From assembly GCA_022072085.1 (NCBI GenBank), contig JAJVII010000021.1, positions 62,001-126,000 of the forward strand: 64,000 bases of DNA. The letters are read 5' to 3'. A model generated the notes under the pieces. It was not told the origin of the DNA. It worked only from the letters and a program-made list of their open reading frames with translations, and did no database searches. The stretch comes from Phycisphaerae bacterium (GTDB taxonomy: Bacteria; Planctomycetota; Phycisphaerae; JAJVII01). Shown one piece after another: positions 33,733 through 43,404 of this stretch. The translations under genes were made by a program, and so were the position numbers. The number at the start of each line of letters is the position of its first letter. The first letter of the stretch is position 1.

Positions 33733-35064
33733 ATGATCGACTTCAAGGGCAAGCGCGTCACGGTGATGGGGCTGGGCAGCTTCGGCGGGCAGGTGGCGGC
33801 CGTCCGCTTTCTCGTCGGCCAGGGGGCCCGCGAAATCGTCGTCACCGACCTGAAGGGGGCCGACGAACTGGCCGACGCCGCCGCCGAGGTCCGCGACCTG
33901 CCGGGCGTGGTCCTCAAGCTCGGGCGGCACGACGAAGCCGACTTCGTCGCCGCCGACGCGATCGTCGCCAGCCCGGCTGTCCCGCCGGCTGCCCCGCTGC
34001 TGGAAAAGGCCCGCGCCGCGGGCGTGCCGGTCACCAGCGAGATGAACCTCTTCTTCGAGCGCTGCCGGGCGCCGATCGTCGGGATCACCGGCTCGGTGGG
34101 CAAGAGCACCACGACAGCGATGATTCACGCCGCCGTCGCCGCCGATCCGCCCGGGGGCGGCGCGGTCCGGCTGGGCGGCAACATCGGCCATCGCGCCCTG
34201 CTGCCGATCGTCGAAACGATTGCACCGGCTGACACGGTCATCCTGGAGCTGAGCAGTTTCCAGCTTGAAGTGATCGACGCCGTCGCCCGCTCGCCGCAGG
34301 TCGCGGTCGTGACCAACGTCGCCCCCAACCACCTGGACCGGCACAAGACGATGGCCGCCTACATCGCCGCCAAGCGGAACATCCTGCGCTTCCAGCGTCC
34401 GGCCGACACGGCCATCCTCAACGGCGAGGACGCGGAGGTGGCGGCGTGGGCCCGTCTGACACCGGCCCGCACGGTCCTCTACAAGGCCGACGATGCCGCG
34501 GGGCTCAAGCTTCGCGTCCCCGGGCGGCACAACCGCTCCAACGCGGCCGCGGCGCTGGCCGTCGCCGCCGCCCTGGGCTGCGACGCGGGCAAGGCGGCTG
34601 CGGCGCTGGAGGGTTTCGCCGCCCTGCCCCACCGGCTCCAGCTTGTCCGCGAGGCCGGCGGAATCGCCTACTACAACGACTCCAAGTCCACCACGCCCGA
34701 GGCCGCGCTGACGGCGCTGGCCGCGTTCGAGGGAAAGGGCGTCGTCGTCATCGTCGGCGGCTACGACAAGAAGATCGACCTGGAGCCGCTCTGCCGCGAG
34801 CTGGCCCGGCGAGCCAAGGCCGTCGTCGCCATCGGCCAGACGCGGTCGCTGTTCTGCGAACTCATCAAACGGCACGCCCCGGCTGCCGGCGGCCCGGCAG
34901 TGAAGATGGCAACGGACCTGGCCGGCGCCGTTCGGCTTGCAACGCACTTCGCCGCCCCGGGCGACGTGGTGCTGCTGAGCCCCGCGTCGGCGTCGTACGA
35001 CATGTTCACCAACTACGAAGACCGCGGCGACCAGTTCGCCGAGCTGGTCGGCAGGCTGTTCTAG
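33733..35064 (+). CDS. murD: UDP-N-acetylmuramoylalanine--D-glutamate ligase MurD
   Basis: 443 residues, normal length. MurD adds D-glutamate to UDP-MurNAc-L-Ala in the cytoplasm using ATP. The three-domain Mur layout is clear: an N-terminal Rossmann-like part (KRVTVMGLGSFGGQVAAVRFL), the ATP loop GITGSVGKSTTTAMIH, ELSSFQLEVID and NVAPNHLDRHKTMAAYIAAKRNI in the central domain, and a C-terminal ligase domain (YYNDSKSTTPEAALTAL, VIVGGYDKKIDLEPL, SPASASYDMFTNYEDRGDQF). It stands outside a dcw cluster: neighbours are an M42 peptidase and a secreted beta-helix protein. Its presence supports a peptidoglycan wall. Confidence 0.96.
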   Translation: MIDFKGKRVTVMGLGSFGGQVAAVRFLVGQGAREIVVTDLKGADELADAAAEVRDLPGVVLKLGRHDEADFVAADAIVASPAVPPAAPLLEKARAAGVPVTSEMNLFFERCRAPIVGITGSVGKSTTTAMIHAAVAADPPGGGAVRLGGNIGHRALLPIVETIAPADTVILELSSFQLEVIDAVARSPQVAVVTNVAPNHLDRHKTMAAYIAAKRNILRFQRPADTAILNGEDAEVAAWARLTPARTVLYKADDAAGLKLRVPGRHNRSNAAAALAVAAALGCDAGKAAAALEGFAALPHRLQLVREAGGIAYYNDSKSTTPEAALTALAAFEGKGVVVIVGGYDKKIDLEPLCRELARRAKAVVAIGQTRSLFCELIKRHAPAAGGPAVKMATDLAGAVRLATHFAAPGDVVLLSPASASYDMFTNYEDRGDQFAELVGRLF

Positions 35065-35178
35065 ACCTCGTCGGCGTCACCGGCGCCCGATGCGCGGGTT
35101 CAACCGAGAGGGGGCGTCGGCTGGCGCTGCGGCCTTGCACGCGCCGGCCAATCCCGCGAGAATGCCTTTAGGAACGCT

Positions 35179-37527
35179 ATGCCCATGAGACGGACCGCAC
35201 GCTGCATCCTGGCCGCCCTCGCCGCCCTCCTGGTCGCGTCCGCCCGTCCCGCGTTCGCGGGCCCGCTGGACCCGATCACGGCAACGAAGCTCTCGACCGA
35301 CCTGGGCCGACTGGAGGCGATGATCGCGCTGGGCTGGTGGGAGCGGGCCCAGTCGGCCTACGACGACCTGGCCGGCCAGATCAAGTTCAAGAACATCGCC
35401 AACAACGTCGTCGCCGACCGGATGGCGCGGGCCAAGACGGCCCTCGACGCCCGGGCCGCCGGGCCCAGCCCCGGCGGCGACTCGGCGCGTTTCGACGCGC
35501 TGCTCAAGCGCATCGGGGACCGCGACCGGCGGTTCCCCGTGGACAAGTACCGCAAGGTGATCGTCGATCCCGACGGGGGCGGCGATTATCGCACGCTGTC
35601 CAACGCCCTGGCGGCCAGTGCCCAGACCGATGTCATCGTCCTGCGGACGGGCATCTATCCGATCTCGAAGTTCGATCTGGAGGGCGACCGCCGCACGCAG
35701 CGGGCCCGCGTCTTCTACGCCGACGCCGGGCACTGGCCTCGCGTCGTACCGGCCAAAGACGAGGACTGGGCCTTCGTGGACCGTTGCTTCGTCGACGGAG
35801 TCGAAGTCCTGCCCGGCAAGCGCGGCGTGAGCAATTCCCAGATGTTGGATCTGGCCAACTGCTACCTGCGGTCGGCGGCCGTGCCCGACCCCAAGGCCGC
35901 CGGACCCGATGGCATTGCCAGCGGCGACCATGTCGAAGTGACCGACACGGTGTTCTGCAACCTGCGCGTGGCGGCGCACTCCCCCCGGCTTGGCTCGCTG
36001 GATAACTGCCTGTTTGTGACCTGCGTCGAGGCAGTAAAGGGCTCCGGGCAGATGCGCGTCTGGCCGAAGCAGTCTGCCTTCTACCGCTGCATGACCGCCC
36101 TGTCGGCGCGGCAGGGCACGGTCGCCGAGTGCCTCTTCTCGCGCGTGCTCAACGTCGCGCTGGACAAGGCCGTCCAGCAGGACCGCTGCGTTGAGAACGA
36201 CGACCCGTTCGTCAATCCGTTCCGCGGCGACTTCCGTATCAAGCCCGCGGTGCAGGTCGAAGGCAAGCCGCCGGGCCCGCGGTGGTCCGACGACCGCTGG
36301 GAACTGTTCATCGCCAACTGGAACCTGGCCCCCGACGCCCCCCCGCAAAGCCTGGCCCGGGTCCGCGACCCGGACGCCGCCGCCCGCCTGGCCGACGCCC
36401 GTCAGGCCGCCGCCGACAAGCAGTGGGCCAAGGCCGCCGCCGATCTGTCCGCGCTGACCGGGCCCTGCCGCGACTGCCCGTCGGCCAAGGCCGCCGCCGA
36501 TGAGATCGGCCGACTCTGCGACGCCACACTCGACGGACTGGTCGCAACCGGGCAGGTACCGACGCCCGCCGCCGCCCAGGCCGCCCGCCAGCAGGCCCAG
36601 GACCTTCTCGCCCAGGCCCGCGCCAGCTACAAGGCCGGCAAGAAGGACGAGGCCGTCGACGCCGCCTCCAAGGCCGTCGAGGCCGACACCGACTTCCTGG
36701 AAGGCCGCATGACGCTGGCCCAGTGGCTGGCCGAGTCCGGCCGACCACGGCAGGCCCGGCTCTATCTCACCCGTGCCGGCGAACTGATCGACGCCTACGC
36801 CGATCGCGTGGACGTGCAGACTCGCAGCAACTTTCTCAAGCTGTCGGCTGAACTCGACCAGAAACTGGTTCACCGCCGCGACTGGGATCACCTGTCGGCC
36901 GACTACGCGGGCAAGTATCTTGCACAGGCCAGCCAGCCGGGCCAGCCCTCGACCGCGCTGTCCCTGCGCCGGGTGGCGCTGCTGAAGGGCCTGGATGAAA
37001 CCCAGCGCAAGCAACTGTCCGACGCCGAGAGCGCGATGGTCCCGCTGATCAAGCGGCCGGCGGACAAGCCCGACCCCAACAAGGCCAAGGAGGACCGCGA
37101 CGAGGCGGGCAAGCTCCTGGCCGGCCAGCAGTACACCCAGGCGATGGACCGCTGGGTCGATGCCTACTCGCTGGACCCCCAGCCGGACGACCTGATCAAG
37201 CTGGCCCAATGCTACATGCGCAAGAAGCAGCCGCAGCAGGCGGCGTTGCTGGCGCTCATCGCCCGCCAGCAGGCGACGGCAGCCAACGATGGGTCATCGG
37301 TGACGGCGGCGGCGGCGATCCTGCGCATCGCCGACCCGGCGCTGGGGCGGATCGAACTGATCGACGCGGACCTGAGCATGGTCGGCGAGCGCAAGGCCGA
37401 CCTGGCCGATAAGTCCGGCGACCAGGAAACCGCCGACGCCATCCGGCGAGCCATGGGCGAACTGGGAAAGATCGACGCCCGGATCCTCTCCAGCCTCAAG
37501 CTGCCCCCGCCTCCCACCAAACAGTGA
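35179..37527 (+). CDS. Secreted protein with pectinesterase-like beta-helix and TPR-like C-terminus
   Basis: 782 residues. A signal peptide (MRRTARCILAALAALLVASARPAFA) follows ATG 35179, with ATG 35185 also possible. Residues ~115-320 start YRKVIVDPDGGGDYRTLSNALAAS, the classic opening of pectin-methylesterase-like beta-helices, with rungs such as LDLANCYLRSAAV and VEVTDTVFCNLRV; catalytic residues are not evident. From ~390 the protein turns helical with TPR-like units (ADARQAAADKQWAKAAADL, ARASYKAGKKDEAVDAASKAVEAD, GKLLAGQQYTQAMDRWVDAYSLDPQPDDL). The combination suggests a periplasmic or surface scaffold. Beta-helix-first, TPR-second fusions are unusual. Spaced 114 bp from murD. Confidence 0.85.
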   Translation: MPMRRTARCILAALAALLVASARPAFAGPLDPITATKLSTDLGRLEAMIALGWWERAQSAYDDLAGQIKFKNIANNVVADRMARAKTALDARAAGPSPGGDSARFDALLKRIGDRDRRFPVDKYRKVIVDPDGGGDYRTLSNALAASAQTDVIVLRTGIYPISKFDLEGDRRTQRARVFYADAGHWPRVVPAKDEDWAFVDRCFVDGVEVLPGKRGVSNSQMLDLANCYLRSAAVPDPKAAGPDGIASGDHVEVTDTVFCNLRVAAHSPRLGSLDNCLFVTCVEAVKGSGQMRVWPKQSAFYRCMTALSARQGTVAECLFSRVLNVALDKAVQQDRCVENDDPFVNPFRGDFRIKPAVQVEGKPPGPRWSDDRWELFIANWNLAPDAPPQSLARVRDPDAAARLADARQAAADKQWAKAAADLSALTGPCRDCPSAKAAADEIGRLCDATLDGLVATGQVPTPAAAQAARQQAQDLLAQARASYKAGKKDEAVDAASKAVEADTDFLEGRMTLAQWLAESGRPRQARLYLTRAGELIDAYADRVDVQTRSNFLKLSAELDQKLVHRRDWDHLSADYAGKYLAQASQPGQPSTALSLRRVALLKGLDETQRKQLSDAESAMVPLIKRPADKPDPNKAKEDRDEAGKLLAGQQYTQAMDRWVDAYSLDPQPDDLIKLAQCYMRKKQPQQAALLALIARQQATAANDGSSVTAAAAILRIADPALGRIELIDADLSMVGERKADLADKSGDQETADAIRRAMGELGKIDARILSSLKLPPPPTKQ

Positions 37528-37581
37528 GTATGTGCTAACTTCTTGATTGCCCCGCCCCCCCCGGCGCGATAGACTGATCCT

Positions 37582-38421
37582 GTGAGCACGCACGGCGACA
37601 GCCCGGGCTACTGGAACCGCAGGGCCGCCCAGTTCTGCATGGACCCCCTGTCGCTGCTGATCCCCGGCTGGGGCGCGCTGATGATGCGCGTCGGACCCGG
37701 CCGCAACAGCCCTCCGCTGGTCACGCCCGGGCGGCTGGAGCGCGGGCTCGTGCTCGTCCTGCCCGGCATCGAAGGTCCCAGCTTCTACGCCGACGCGGTC
37801 CGCCGCGGGCTGGACGCCGCCGGCGTCGGCGCCGCCCTGGAGATCTGCAACTGGGCCGGCGCCTGGCCCGGCACGCTCTTCGCCCTGACCCGCCGCGGCT
37901 CGGACCGCCAGGCCCATGCGGTGGCCGACCGCATCACGGACTACCGCCGCCGCCATGCTGCCCCCCCGGTGGTCCTGGTCGGCCATTCCGGCGGGGCCGC
38001 GATGGTCGTCTTCGTCGCCGAGCTGCTGGGTCCCAAGGCCCCGCTGGCCGGGGCGATCGCGCTGGCCCCGGCGTTGAGCCCGGGCTACGACCTGTCGCGG
38101 GCGCTAGCCGGGGTCGCCGGCGAACTGGTCGTCTGCCACTCGCGGCGGGACGTGCAGCTCCGCATGCTCACCTCGGTCGGCGGGAACTTCGACCGGCGCT
38201 TCGGCCGAACGGCCGGCCAGGAGGGCTTCGCGCACCGAGGCGGCGGCGGGCGGCTGGTCCAGATCGCCTGGACGCGTGCGATGGCGTCGCAGGGGCACAA
38301 CGGCGGGCACATCGCCTGGACGCGGCCGAACTGGGTGCGCGACAACCTGGGCCCGCGGGTGAAACAATGGATCGGCGGGAATAAACCGGCGGCGGGCGCA
38401 TCTCGGGAGCAGGCGGATTGA
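37582..38421 (+). CDS. Serine hydrolase of a local three-member paralogue family (cytoplasmic form)
   Basis: 279 residues from GTG 37582, 54 bp after the previous stop; the ribosome site is weak, so the start is uncertain. It shares with 38509-39402 and 46206-47117 the pattern VLPGIEG, GHSGG (nucleophile), ALSPGYDLSRAL, an acidic position in CHSRRDVQ, and GGHIAWTRPNWV near the end. These supply a Ser-Asp-His triad in an alpha/beta-hydrolase fold. Unlike its paralogues it has no lipoprotein signal; it has a short hydrophobic stretch near residue 22. The substrate is unknown. The lipoprotein paralogue follows 87 bp downstream. Confidence 0.82.
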   Translation: MSTHGDSPGYWNRRAAQFCMDPLSLLIPGWGALMMRVGPGRNSPPLVTPGRLERGLVLVLPGIEGPSFYADAVRRGLDAAGVGAALEICNWAGAWPGTLFALTRRGSDRQAHAVADRITDYRRRHAAPPVVLVGHSGGAAMVVFVAELLGPKAPLAGAIALAPALSPGYDLSRALAGVAGELVVCHSRRDVQLRMLTSVGGNFDRRFGRTAGQEGFAHRGGGGRLVQIAWTRAMASQGHNGGHIAWTRPNWVRDNLGPRVKQWIGGNKPAAGASREQAD

Positions 38422-38508
38422 CCGCGGCGACCGAATTCCTCGCGCGAAAGGCCAGACTGCCGGGAAACGATAGCGAAATCGCTCCGACCATCGGAGAGCA
38501 GGGACGTC

Positions 38509-39402
38509 ATGAACCGTCATCGCGGATACCGAAGCGTCGCGGCCGGCGGGCTGATCCTGGCGGCGGGGCTGATCCTGGCGGGGTCGGCCGGCTGTTCAGC
38601 CAACAACGAGGCCCCCTACGTGACGCCCGAGCGGCTGGACAGCGGGCTGATCGTCATCCTGCCCGGGCTGGAGGGCCCGAGCATGAACAACTCCGACCAG
38701 CAGCAGGGGCTCTACGACAGCGGCCTGCCCTACGCGATCCACATCTACGACTGGATCGGCTCGCAGGTGGGGGTGAGTTACGCGTTCGACCAGCCCGCCT
38801 GCCGGCGCAAGGCGGCCGAGGTGGCCGCCTTCATCGCGGACTACCAGGCACACCACCCCGGCCGACCGGTGTTCCTGCTCGGCCACTCCGGCGGCGGGGC
38901 GATCGCGGTCTTCGCGGCTGAGGCAATGCCGGAGGGGCACGCGCTGGCCGGCTTGGTCACGATGGCCGCCGCGCTGAGCCCGGAATACGACCTCTCCAAA
39001 GCGCTGGTCCACTGCGGCGGGCGGATGGCCAACTTCTACACGCCGACCGACTGGTTCCTGCGCGGGCTGACGGGCATCGGGCAAAACCTAGACGGCGTGC
39101 CGGGAGCGACGGCGGGCTACGACGGGTTCCGCCTGCCGGCCAACGGGTCGGCCCAGCGGGCCCGGTTGTTTTCGAGCCTGCGTCAGATTTCGTGGAACAG
39201 TTCGATGATCCAGCGGGGCAACCTGGGCGGGCATTTCGGCTGGGCCAGCCACAACTGGATCATGGCCGACCTGGCGCCGATCCTGCGCGAATGGGCGCCG
39301 AAATACGCCGCCCGTCCCGCCGGCCAGCCCGCGGCTTCCGCGACGGGCCCGCAGTCGCCGGCCGACCCGGGCATCCCGGGCCAACCGGCGGAGCGTCCAT
39401 AG
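38509..39402 (+). CDS. Serine hydrolase lipoprotein, paralogue 2
   Basis: 297 residues. The N-terminus (GLILAAGLILAGSAGC) is a lipoprotein signal with an SAGC lipobox. Core motifs: VILPGLEGPSM, IHIYDWIG, FLLGHSGGGAIAVFAAEAMP (nucleophile), AALSPEYDLSKALVHCGG, FYTPTDWFL (Asp) and GNLGGHFGWASHNWI (His). It ends in a Pro/Ala-rich tail. It is adjacent to and same-strand as the signal-less paralogue 37582-38421, implying tandem duplication with a change of cellular address. Role unknown; lipases, cutinase-like and other surface esterases share this fold. Confidence 0.85.
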   Translation: MNRHRGYRSVAAGGLILAAGLILAGSAGCSANNEAPYVTPERLDSGLIVILPGLEGPSMNNSDQQQGLYDSGLPYAIHIYDWIGSQVGVSYAFDQPACRRKAAEVAAFIADYQAHHPGRPVFLLGHSGGGAIAVFAAEAMPEGHALAGLVTMAAALSPEYDLSKALVHCGGRMANFYTPTDWFLRGLTGIGQNLDGVPGATAGYDGFRLPANGSAQRARLFSSLRQISWNSSMIQRGNLGGHFGWASHNWIMADLAPILREWAPKYAARPAGQPAASATGPQSPADPGIPGQPAERP

Positions 39403-39455
39403 AGCGGTCAGGCCCATCGCGGCAGCCGCGCTCCCCTTCATGTCGCAGCCGAATG

Positions 39456-41327
39456 CTACTGCCCCAGATCCTCGGTGCGGACCATCTGGCAGCGGCCCTT
39501 GGTGACCTGGGCCAGTTCGCCGAGGTTGCGTTCGCTGGTGGAGTCGGGCAGGCCGATCACGTAGACCGGAATGCTCCGGCGGACCGCGAGCCGAGCGACA
39601 TACTCGACCGTGACCCGGCCCAGCACGTCGTCGGTCACGTAGAAGATGGCTTCCGGCGGACCATCGGCGACGTCCCACGCCTTGCGGAAAGCGGTATTGG
39701 ACGCATCAGCCCGGGTCTGGTTCTTGCCGGCTGACTGATGGGTGACCCAGTCGGCGGCGAAGTCGAGATTCTTCTGATCGCTCTTCTGAAGCCGCGACTC
39801 GTGGTTGATCACCAGGTCAATCGTGCCGTTGTCCCTCGCGAAGATCACGTGGAACGTCTGGGCGGGTCCCAGCTTTCGGATCGTCGCAGCCAGTTCCTCG
39901 CTGATCCGCGGCAGAAGCTGGGCACACCGGGCGCCCAGGTCGACGACAAAGACGATCCGCCGGGCGTCCGGGGGCGTCTGAAGCCCGAACAGCCGCGTGC
40001 CGCCCATCTTCTCCATCTCGCCCTGTATCTGGGCCAGGCGCAGCTTGGCCAGCGTATCGTCGTCGGACCGGCCGCGGTGATCCGCGGCGAACTTGCTCAG
40101 CCGAAGGCGTGCGGCGCGAAGGTAGTAGGCCGGCAGATGTCCAGCAGGCAGTTTGTCGGCGGGCAGGCGGCTGAGGGCGTAAAGGCCCTCGCCCAGCAGG
40201 AAGTCGGTGCGGATAACGTCCTTCTCGTGGGCGGCTTCGTTGAGTTGGGCCCAGGCGGGGTCTTCGATCTTGAGCAGGAACGGCTTGGCGTTTTCGTAAT
40301 CGCCGGCATAGAGAAGGTAGACCGAGGCGATCTGCTTGCGATCGTTCTCGTCGCCGCCGGCGGCCAGCTTGGCGTCGAGGTCCTTGGCCTCCTTGGCCAG
40401 TTCGCTGACGCCCTTGGCCGCCGAGTAGGCGTCGCCCAGCAGGGGGCTCCACGAAATCCTGGCGCCGTCCACGGCGCCGGTGAGCGACTTGACGGCCTCG
40501 TCCGGGTGGCCGCTGCTCAGCCACAGCGCGGCGACCCGCATCGCGCCGCCGTCGATGGCGTCCACGGCATCGTCGCGGACCTTGGCGTCGGCCGACGCGG
40601 ACAGGCCGGCGTGGACGGCCAGGTCCCAGTCCAGCAGCGCCTGCTGGTGAAGCGGATTGTCCTTGTGGCAGCGGCGGGCGAAGTCGTCCCGCAGCCGCTT
40701 GAGGTCCCTGGGGTTGTCAGACTTGAGTTCCAGGTCGCGGGCCGCCTGGAGCATCAGCATGCACAGGCCAGGCCGATCGCTGACGGTCTTCATGGCTTCC
40801 AGCAGTTCGCCCTGCATGGCGGCGCGGGCGGCCGGCGCGCCGCCCAGGGCCGTCTCCACGCGCGTCTGGTAGAACTGCTTGTACATCTGCCGGTCGAAGT
40901 CCGAGATGGGCGGGGCGAAGGGTTCGGCTTCGCAGGGGGCCAGCGGCGAGTAGTTGTCGCGGAAGAACCGCACCAGGTCGGCTCGGTGGTCACTCTTGTC
41001 CAGGTCCGCCAGCGTCGGGCCGCTCACGGAGGCCGGCGTCGCCGGGGCCGTTGTCGTCGGGGGCGTCGGCTGGTCGGGCTGGGTCTGCGGCGCATTGCCG
41101 TCGGGCGGGTACGGCTTCTTCTCCTGGTAGACCACGTCGTGTCGCGGGAAGGTGATCTGCATGGTCACGCCATACTTCTGCATCTCCAGCGTGACGATGC
41201 CGTCCTCCTCCTTGACGATGCGGCCCTCGAAGAACCGTCCGTCCTTGAGCTGGATGACGTCGGCGGCGGCAGTGGCGGCCAGCAGGAGCAGGCAGCCGGC
41301 GGCGATCAGGCGGGATGTGCGTCGCAT
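39456..41327 (-). CDS. Secreted vWA-like protein, degenerate metal site (tandem copy A)
   Basis: 623 residues. The signal peptide (MRRTSRLIAAGCLLLLAATAAA) is followed by DVIQLKDGRFFEGRIVKEEDG, a short SH3-like LKDGR domain seen in planctomycete secreted proteins, then a Pro/Thr/Gln linker. The middle 300 residues are helical. The C-terminal ~180 residues resemble a von Willebrand A domain: RRIVFVVDLGARCAQLL at the MIDAS position, FHVIFARDNGT, AIFYVTDDVLG, IPVYVIGLPD. The DxSxS metal motif is DLGAR here, so metal binding is doubtful. The gene lies 115 bp downstream of a paralogue (41443-43404) with the same layout. Confidence 0.85.
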   Translation of the reverse strand: MRRTSRLIAAGCLLLLAATAAADVIQLKDGRFFEGRIVKEEDGIVTLEMQKYGVTMQITFPRHDVVYQEKKPYPPDGNAPQTQPDQPTPPTTTAPATPASVSGPTLADLDKSDHRADLVRFFRDNYSPLAPCEAEPFAPPISDFDRQMYKQFYQTRVETALGGAPAARAAMQGELLEAMKTVSDRPGLCMLMLQAARDLELKSDNPRDLKRLRDDFARRCHKDNPLHQQALLDWDLAVHAGLSASADAKVRDDAVDAIDGGAMRVAALWLSSGHPDEAVKSLTGAVDGARISWSPLLGDAYSAAKGVSELAKEAKDLDAKLAAGGDENDRKQIASVYLLYAGDYENAKPFLLKIEDPAWAQLNEAAHEKDVIRTDFLLGEGLYALSRLPADKLPAGHLPAYYLRAARLRLSKFAADHRGRSDDDTLAKLRLAQIQGEMEKMGGTRLFGLQTPPDARRIVFVVDLGARCAQLLPRISEELAATIRKLGPAQTFHVIFARDNGTIDLVINHESRLQKSDQKNLDFAADWVTHQSAGKNQTRADASNTAFRKAWDVADGPPEAIFYVTDDVLGRVTVEYVARLAVRRSIPVYVIGLPDSTSERNLGELAQVTKGRCQMVRTEDLGQ

Positions 41328-41442
41328 GGTTTACCTCGATACCGAACGCTTCGGGGACGTGCCGGGCCAGCGCAGGCCCGTGCCCAAGAATATAGGGCGG
41401 TTTCCAGCCTGGGACAACCCGCGGGGCAGCGGGGGCAGGGCC

Positions 41443-43404
41443 TCAGTAGTTCCCGCCGAAGTCTTCCTCGGAGATGAACTTGAATACGCCGTGGTTGTCC
41501 TGGGCGATGGCTTTGAGCATCTTCTCGCCGGCCTTCTCGCGGAAGGCAATCGTGTGAACGCGCGTGCGGCCGCCGGCGTTCAGCTTCTTCACCTGGTCGG
41601 CGGTGGCCAATGGGAGCAGGCCGTCGGTGAGCAAGAAGACCACGTCGGGCGGCCCGCCGGCTGCGTTGAACGCCGCGTCCAGCGCCTTGCTGGGATCGGT
41701 GCGGCCCTGCATCGAGGCGGCCACTCGGGATTCGATCCATTTCCTGGCCGCCGCCTTGTTCTCGGCTGACCCAGCGAACAGGCCTCGATTACCGTCGAGG
41801 GACATTTCGTCCGTGGTATCGGAGAACATGGCAACCAGGAACTTCGCATCGGCAGGCAGGCTGCCGATGGAACGGACCAGTTCCTGCTGCACATACGCGA
41901 AGCCGGCGTTGAACGGCATCGACCCGCTCTTGCTGACGATGTAGACCACCTTCACGCCGGCGGCCTTGTCCTGGATGCCGAAGAACTTGAAGGTGTCCGG
42001 GCGGTCGGCCTGGAGCTTGGCCGTCAGGCGGGCGATCGCCAGCTTGGCTGTCGTCTGGTCGGCCGCCTGCCCCTTGCCCGAGTCCAGGAACCCGCGGTAG
42101 CACCAGACGGCGGCCCGCCGCAGCGGCATCGGGTCGGCGAATTCGTCAGGCCGATCGGACGCGGGCCGGTCGGCCAACTGGGCCAGCCCCTCGCCCAGCA
42201 TGAACAGCGCCTGCGGGACGTCGGTGGCCTTGCCCGCGGCGGCGAGGGTCTTGTAGGTGGCGTCGGGCACGACTGCGAAGTGCCGCCGGGCGGCGCCAAA
42301 ATCGCGGACGTAGCAGGCCATGTAGAGGCCGGTCAGCTTGTTGGCCTCCACGTCGGTCGGGTCGTTGCGGAGCGTGCCGTCGAGTTGACCCAGCCGCTGA
42401 GCCAGCGCAGCCAGCCCCTGGGCGGCCAGGTCGGCCTGCTCGATCTCGTCCGGCGTCGCCTGGGCCAGTGAGTTACAGGCGTCGTGCACGCTCTTGGCGA
42501 CGTAGCGGGCCTCGGAGGCCCGGCCATACTCGATCTGCCAGCGTATCAGCTTGGCGGCGGTGTCTTCCAGGCGGCGCAGCCGCAGGGCAAGCTGGTCCTT
42601 GGAGGCGCTGGCTGAATACTGCCAGGCGGCCTCGTCCCAACTGAACAGACCGGCCAGGTGGCGCGGGTTGTCCATGTCCAGCCCGCGGAGGAATTCGCTG
42701 CGCAGCTCCTCCTGGAAGCTGGTCGCGTCGTCGGGGGCGCTGCCGGTCAGACCCAGCGCCTGCACGAGCAGGGCCCGCTTGACGCTGGCGACCGGCCGGG
42801 CGCGGGCGTCGCGGAAGATCTCGTAGGCCAGCGACAGCCGGGCGCGGTCGCGCCCGGGCCCGGGCCGCATGCCGCGGACCGTGCCGATCTTGGGACCGTA
42901 GGCCCCGCGCATGGCGTTCTCGTCACGCTCGTCGGTGACCGGGGCGTAGTCGTCCCAGGCGCCCTTGCGGTCGTCGGGCAGCTTGGTCTGCTCGCGATAG
43001 GCGACCAGGACCTGGAGCGTCTCGAAATCGCTGGGCAGCGGGGCGGGCGGCTGCTCCGTCGGCGCAGCCGGGGGCGGCGTGCGGGTCGGCGTGGCGGGCG
43101 TGGGCGGTGTCGCCGGAGTCGCCGGCGTCGCGGGCGGCGTGGGCGGGGGCGCCGGCGGCTGGGCGACGGTCGGGGGCACTTCGCCTTTGACGACGCTGAC
43201 GACCTGGTCGCGCGGGAAGCGGACCATGCTGGTCTTCCCGTCGGGCTGCTGGACCTCGAACAGGACCGTCGCGCCGGTCTCGACCAGGAGGGTGCCGGTG
43301 TAGGTGCGTCCGTCCTTCAGCTCGATGGTGTCGGCCCGGGCAGCCGGCAACAGGGCAGCCAGCAGGGCAAGCCCGGCCGCCAGTGCGAACAGTCGCGGCC
43401 TCAT
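41443..43404 (-). CDS. Secreted vWA-like protein, degenerate metal site (tandem copy B)
   Basis: 653 residues, start ATG 43404 with GGAGG upstream; the N-terminus is a signal peptide (MRPRLFALAAGLALLAALLPAARA). Then comes the same short domain as copy A (DTIELKDGRTYTGTLLVETGA), a ~55-residue Pro/Ala/Thr linker, a helical middle and a C-terminal vWA-like domain: VKVVYIVSKSGSMPFNAGF, FLVAMFSDTTDEMSL, DVVFLLTDGLLPLATA, RVHTIAFREKAGEKML. The MIDAS motif keeps SGSM but replaces the leading Asp by Ser (VSKSGSM). Together with copy A this is a clear tandem duplication; one retained part of the site the other lost. Confidence 0.86.
   Translation of the reverse strand: MRPRLFALAAGLALLAALLPAARADTIELKDGRTYTGTLLVETGATVLFEVQQPDGKTSMVRFPRDQVVSVVKGEVPPTVAQPPAPPPTPPATPATPATPPTPATPTRTPPPAAPTEQPPAPLPSDFETLQVLVAYREQTKLPDDRKGAWDDYAPVTDERDENAMRGAYGPKIGTVRGMRPGPGRDRARLSLAYEIFRDARARPVASVKRALLVQALGLTGSAPDDATSFQEELRSEFLRGLDMDNPRHLAGLFSWDEAAWQYSASASKDQLALRLRRLEDTAAKLIRWQIEYGRASEARYVAKSVHDACNSLAQATPDEIEQADLAAQGLAALAQRLGQLDGTLRNDPTDVEANKLTGLYMACYVRDFGAARRHFAVVPDATYKTLAAAGKATDVPQALFMLGEGLAQLADRPASDRPDEFADPMPLRRAAVWCYRGFLDSGKGQAADQTTAKLAIARLTAKLQADRPDTFKFFGIQDKAAGVKVVYIVSKSGSMPFNAGFAYVQQELVRSIGSLPADAKFLVAMFSDTTDEMSLDGNRGLFAGSAENKAAARKWIESRVAASMQGRTDPSKALDAAFNAAGGPPDVVFLLTDGLLPLATADQVKKLNAGGRTRVHTIAFREKAGEKMLKAIAQDNHGVFKFISEEDFGGNY

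Noticed and set aside
35077-37209. A 710-codon minus-strand open frame antisense to the beta-helix/TPR protein
   Set aside because: Compositionally a shadow; the sense frame has a signal peptide and ordered repeats.
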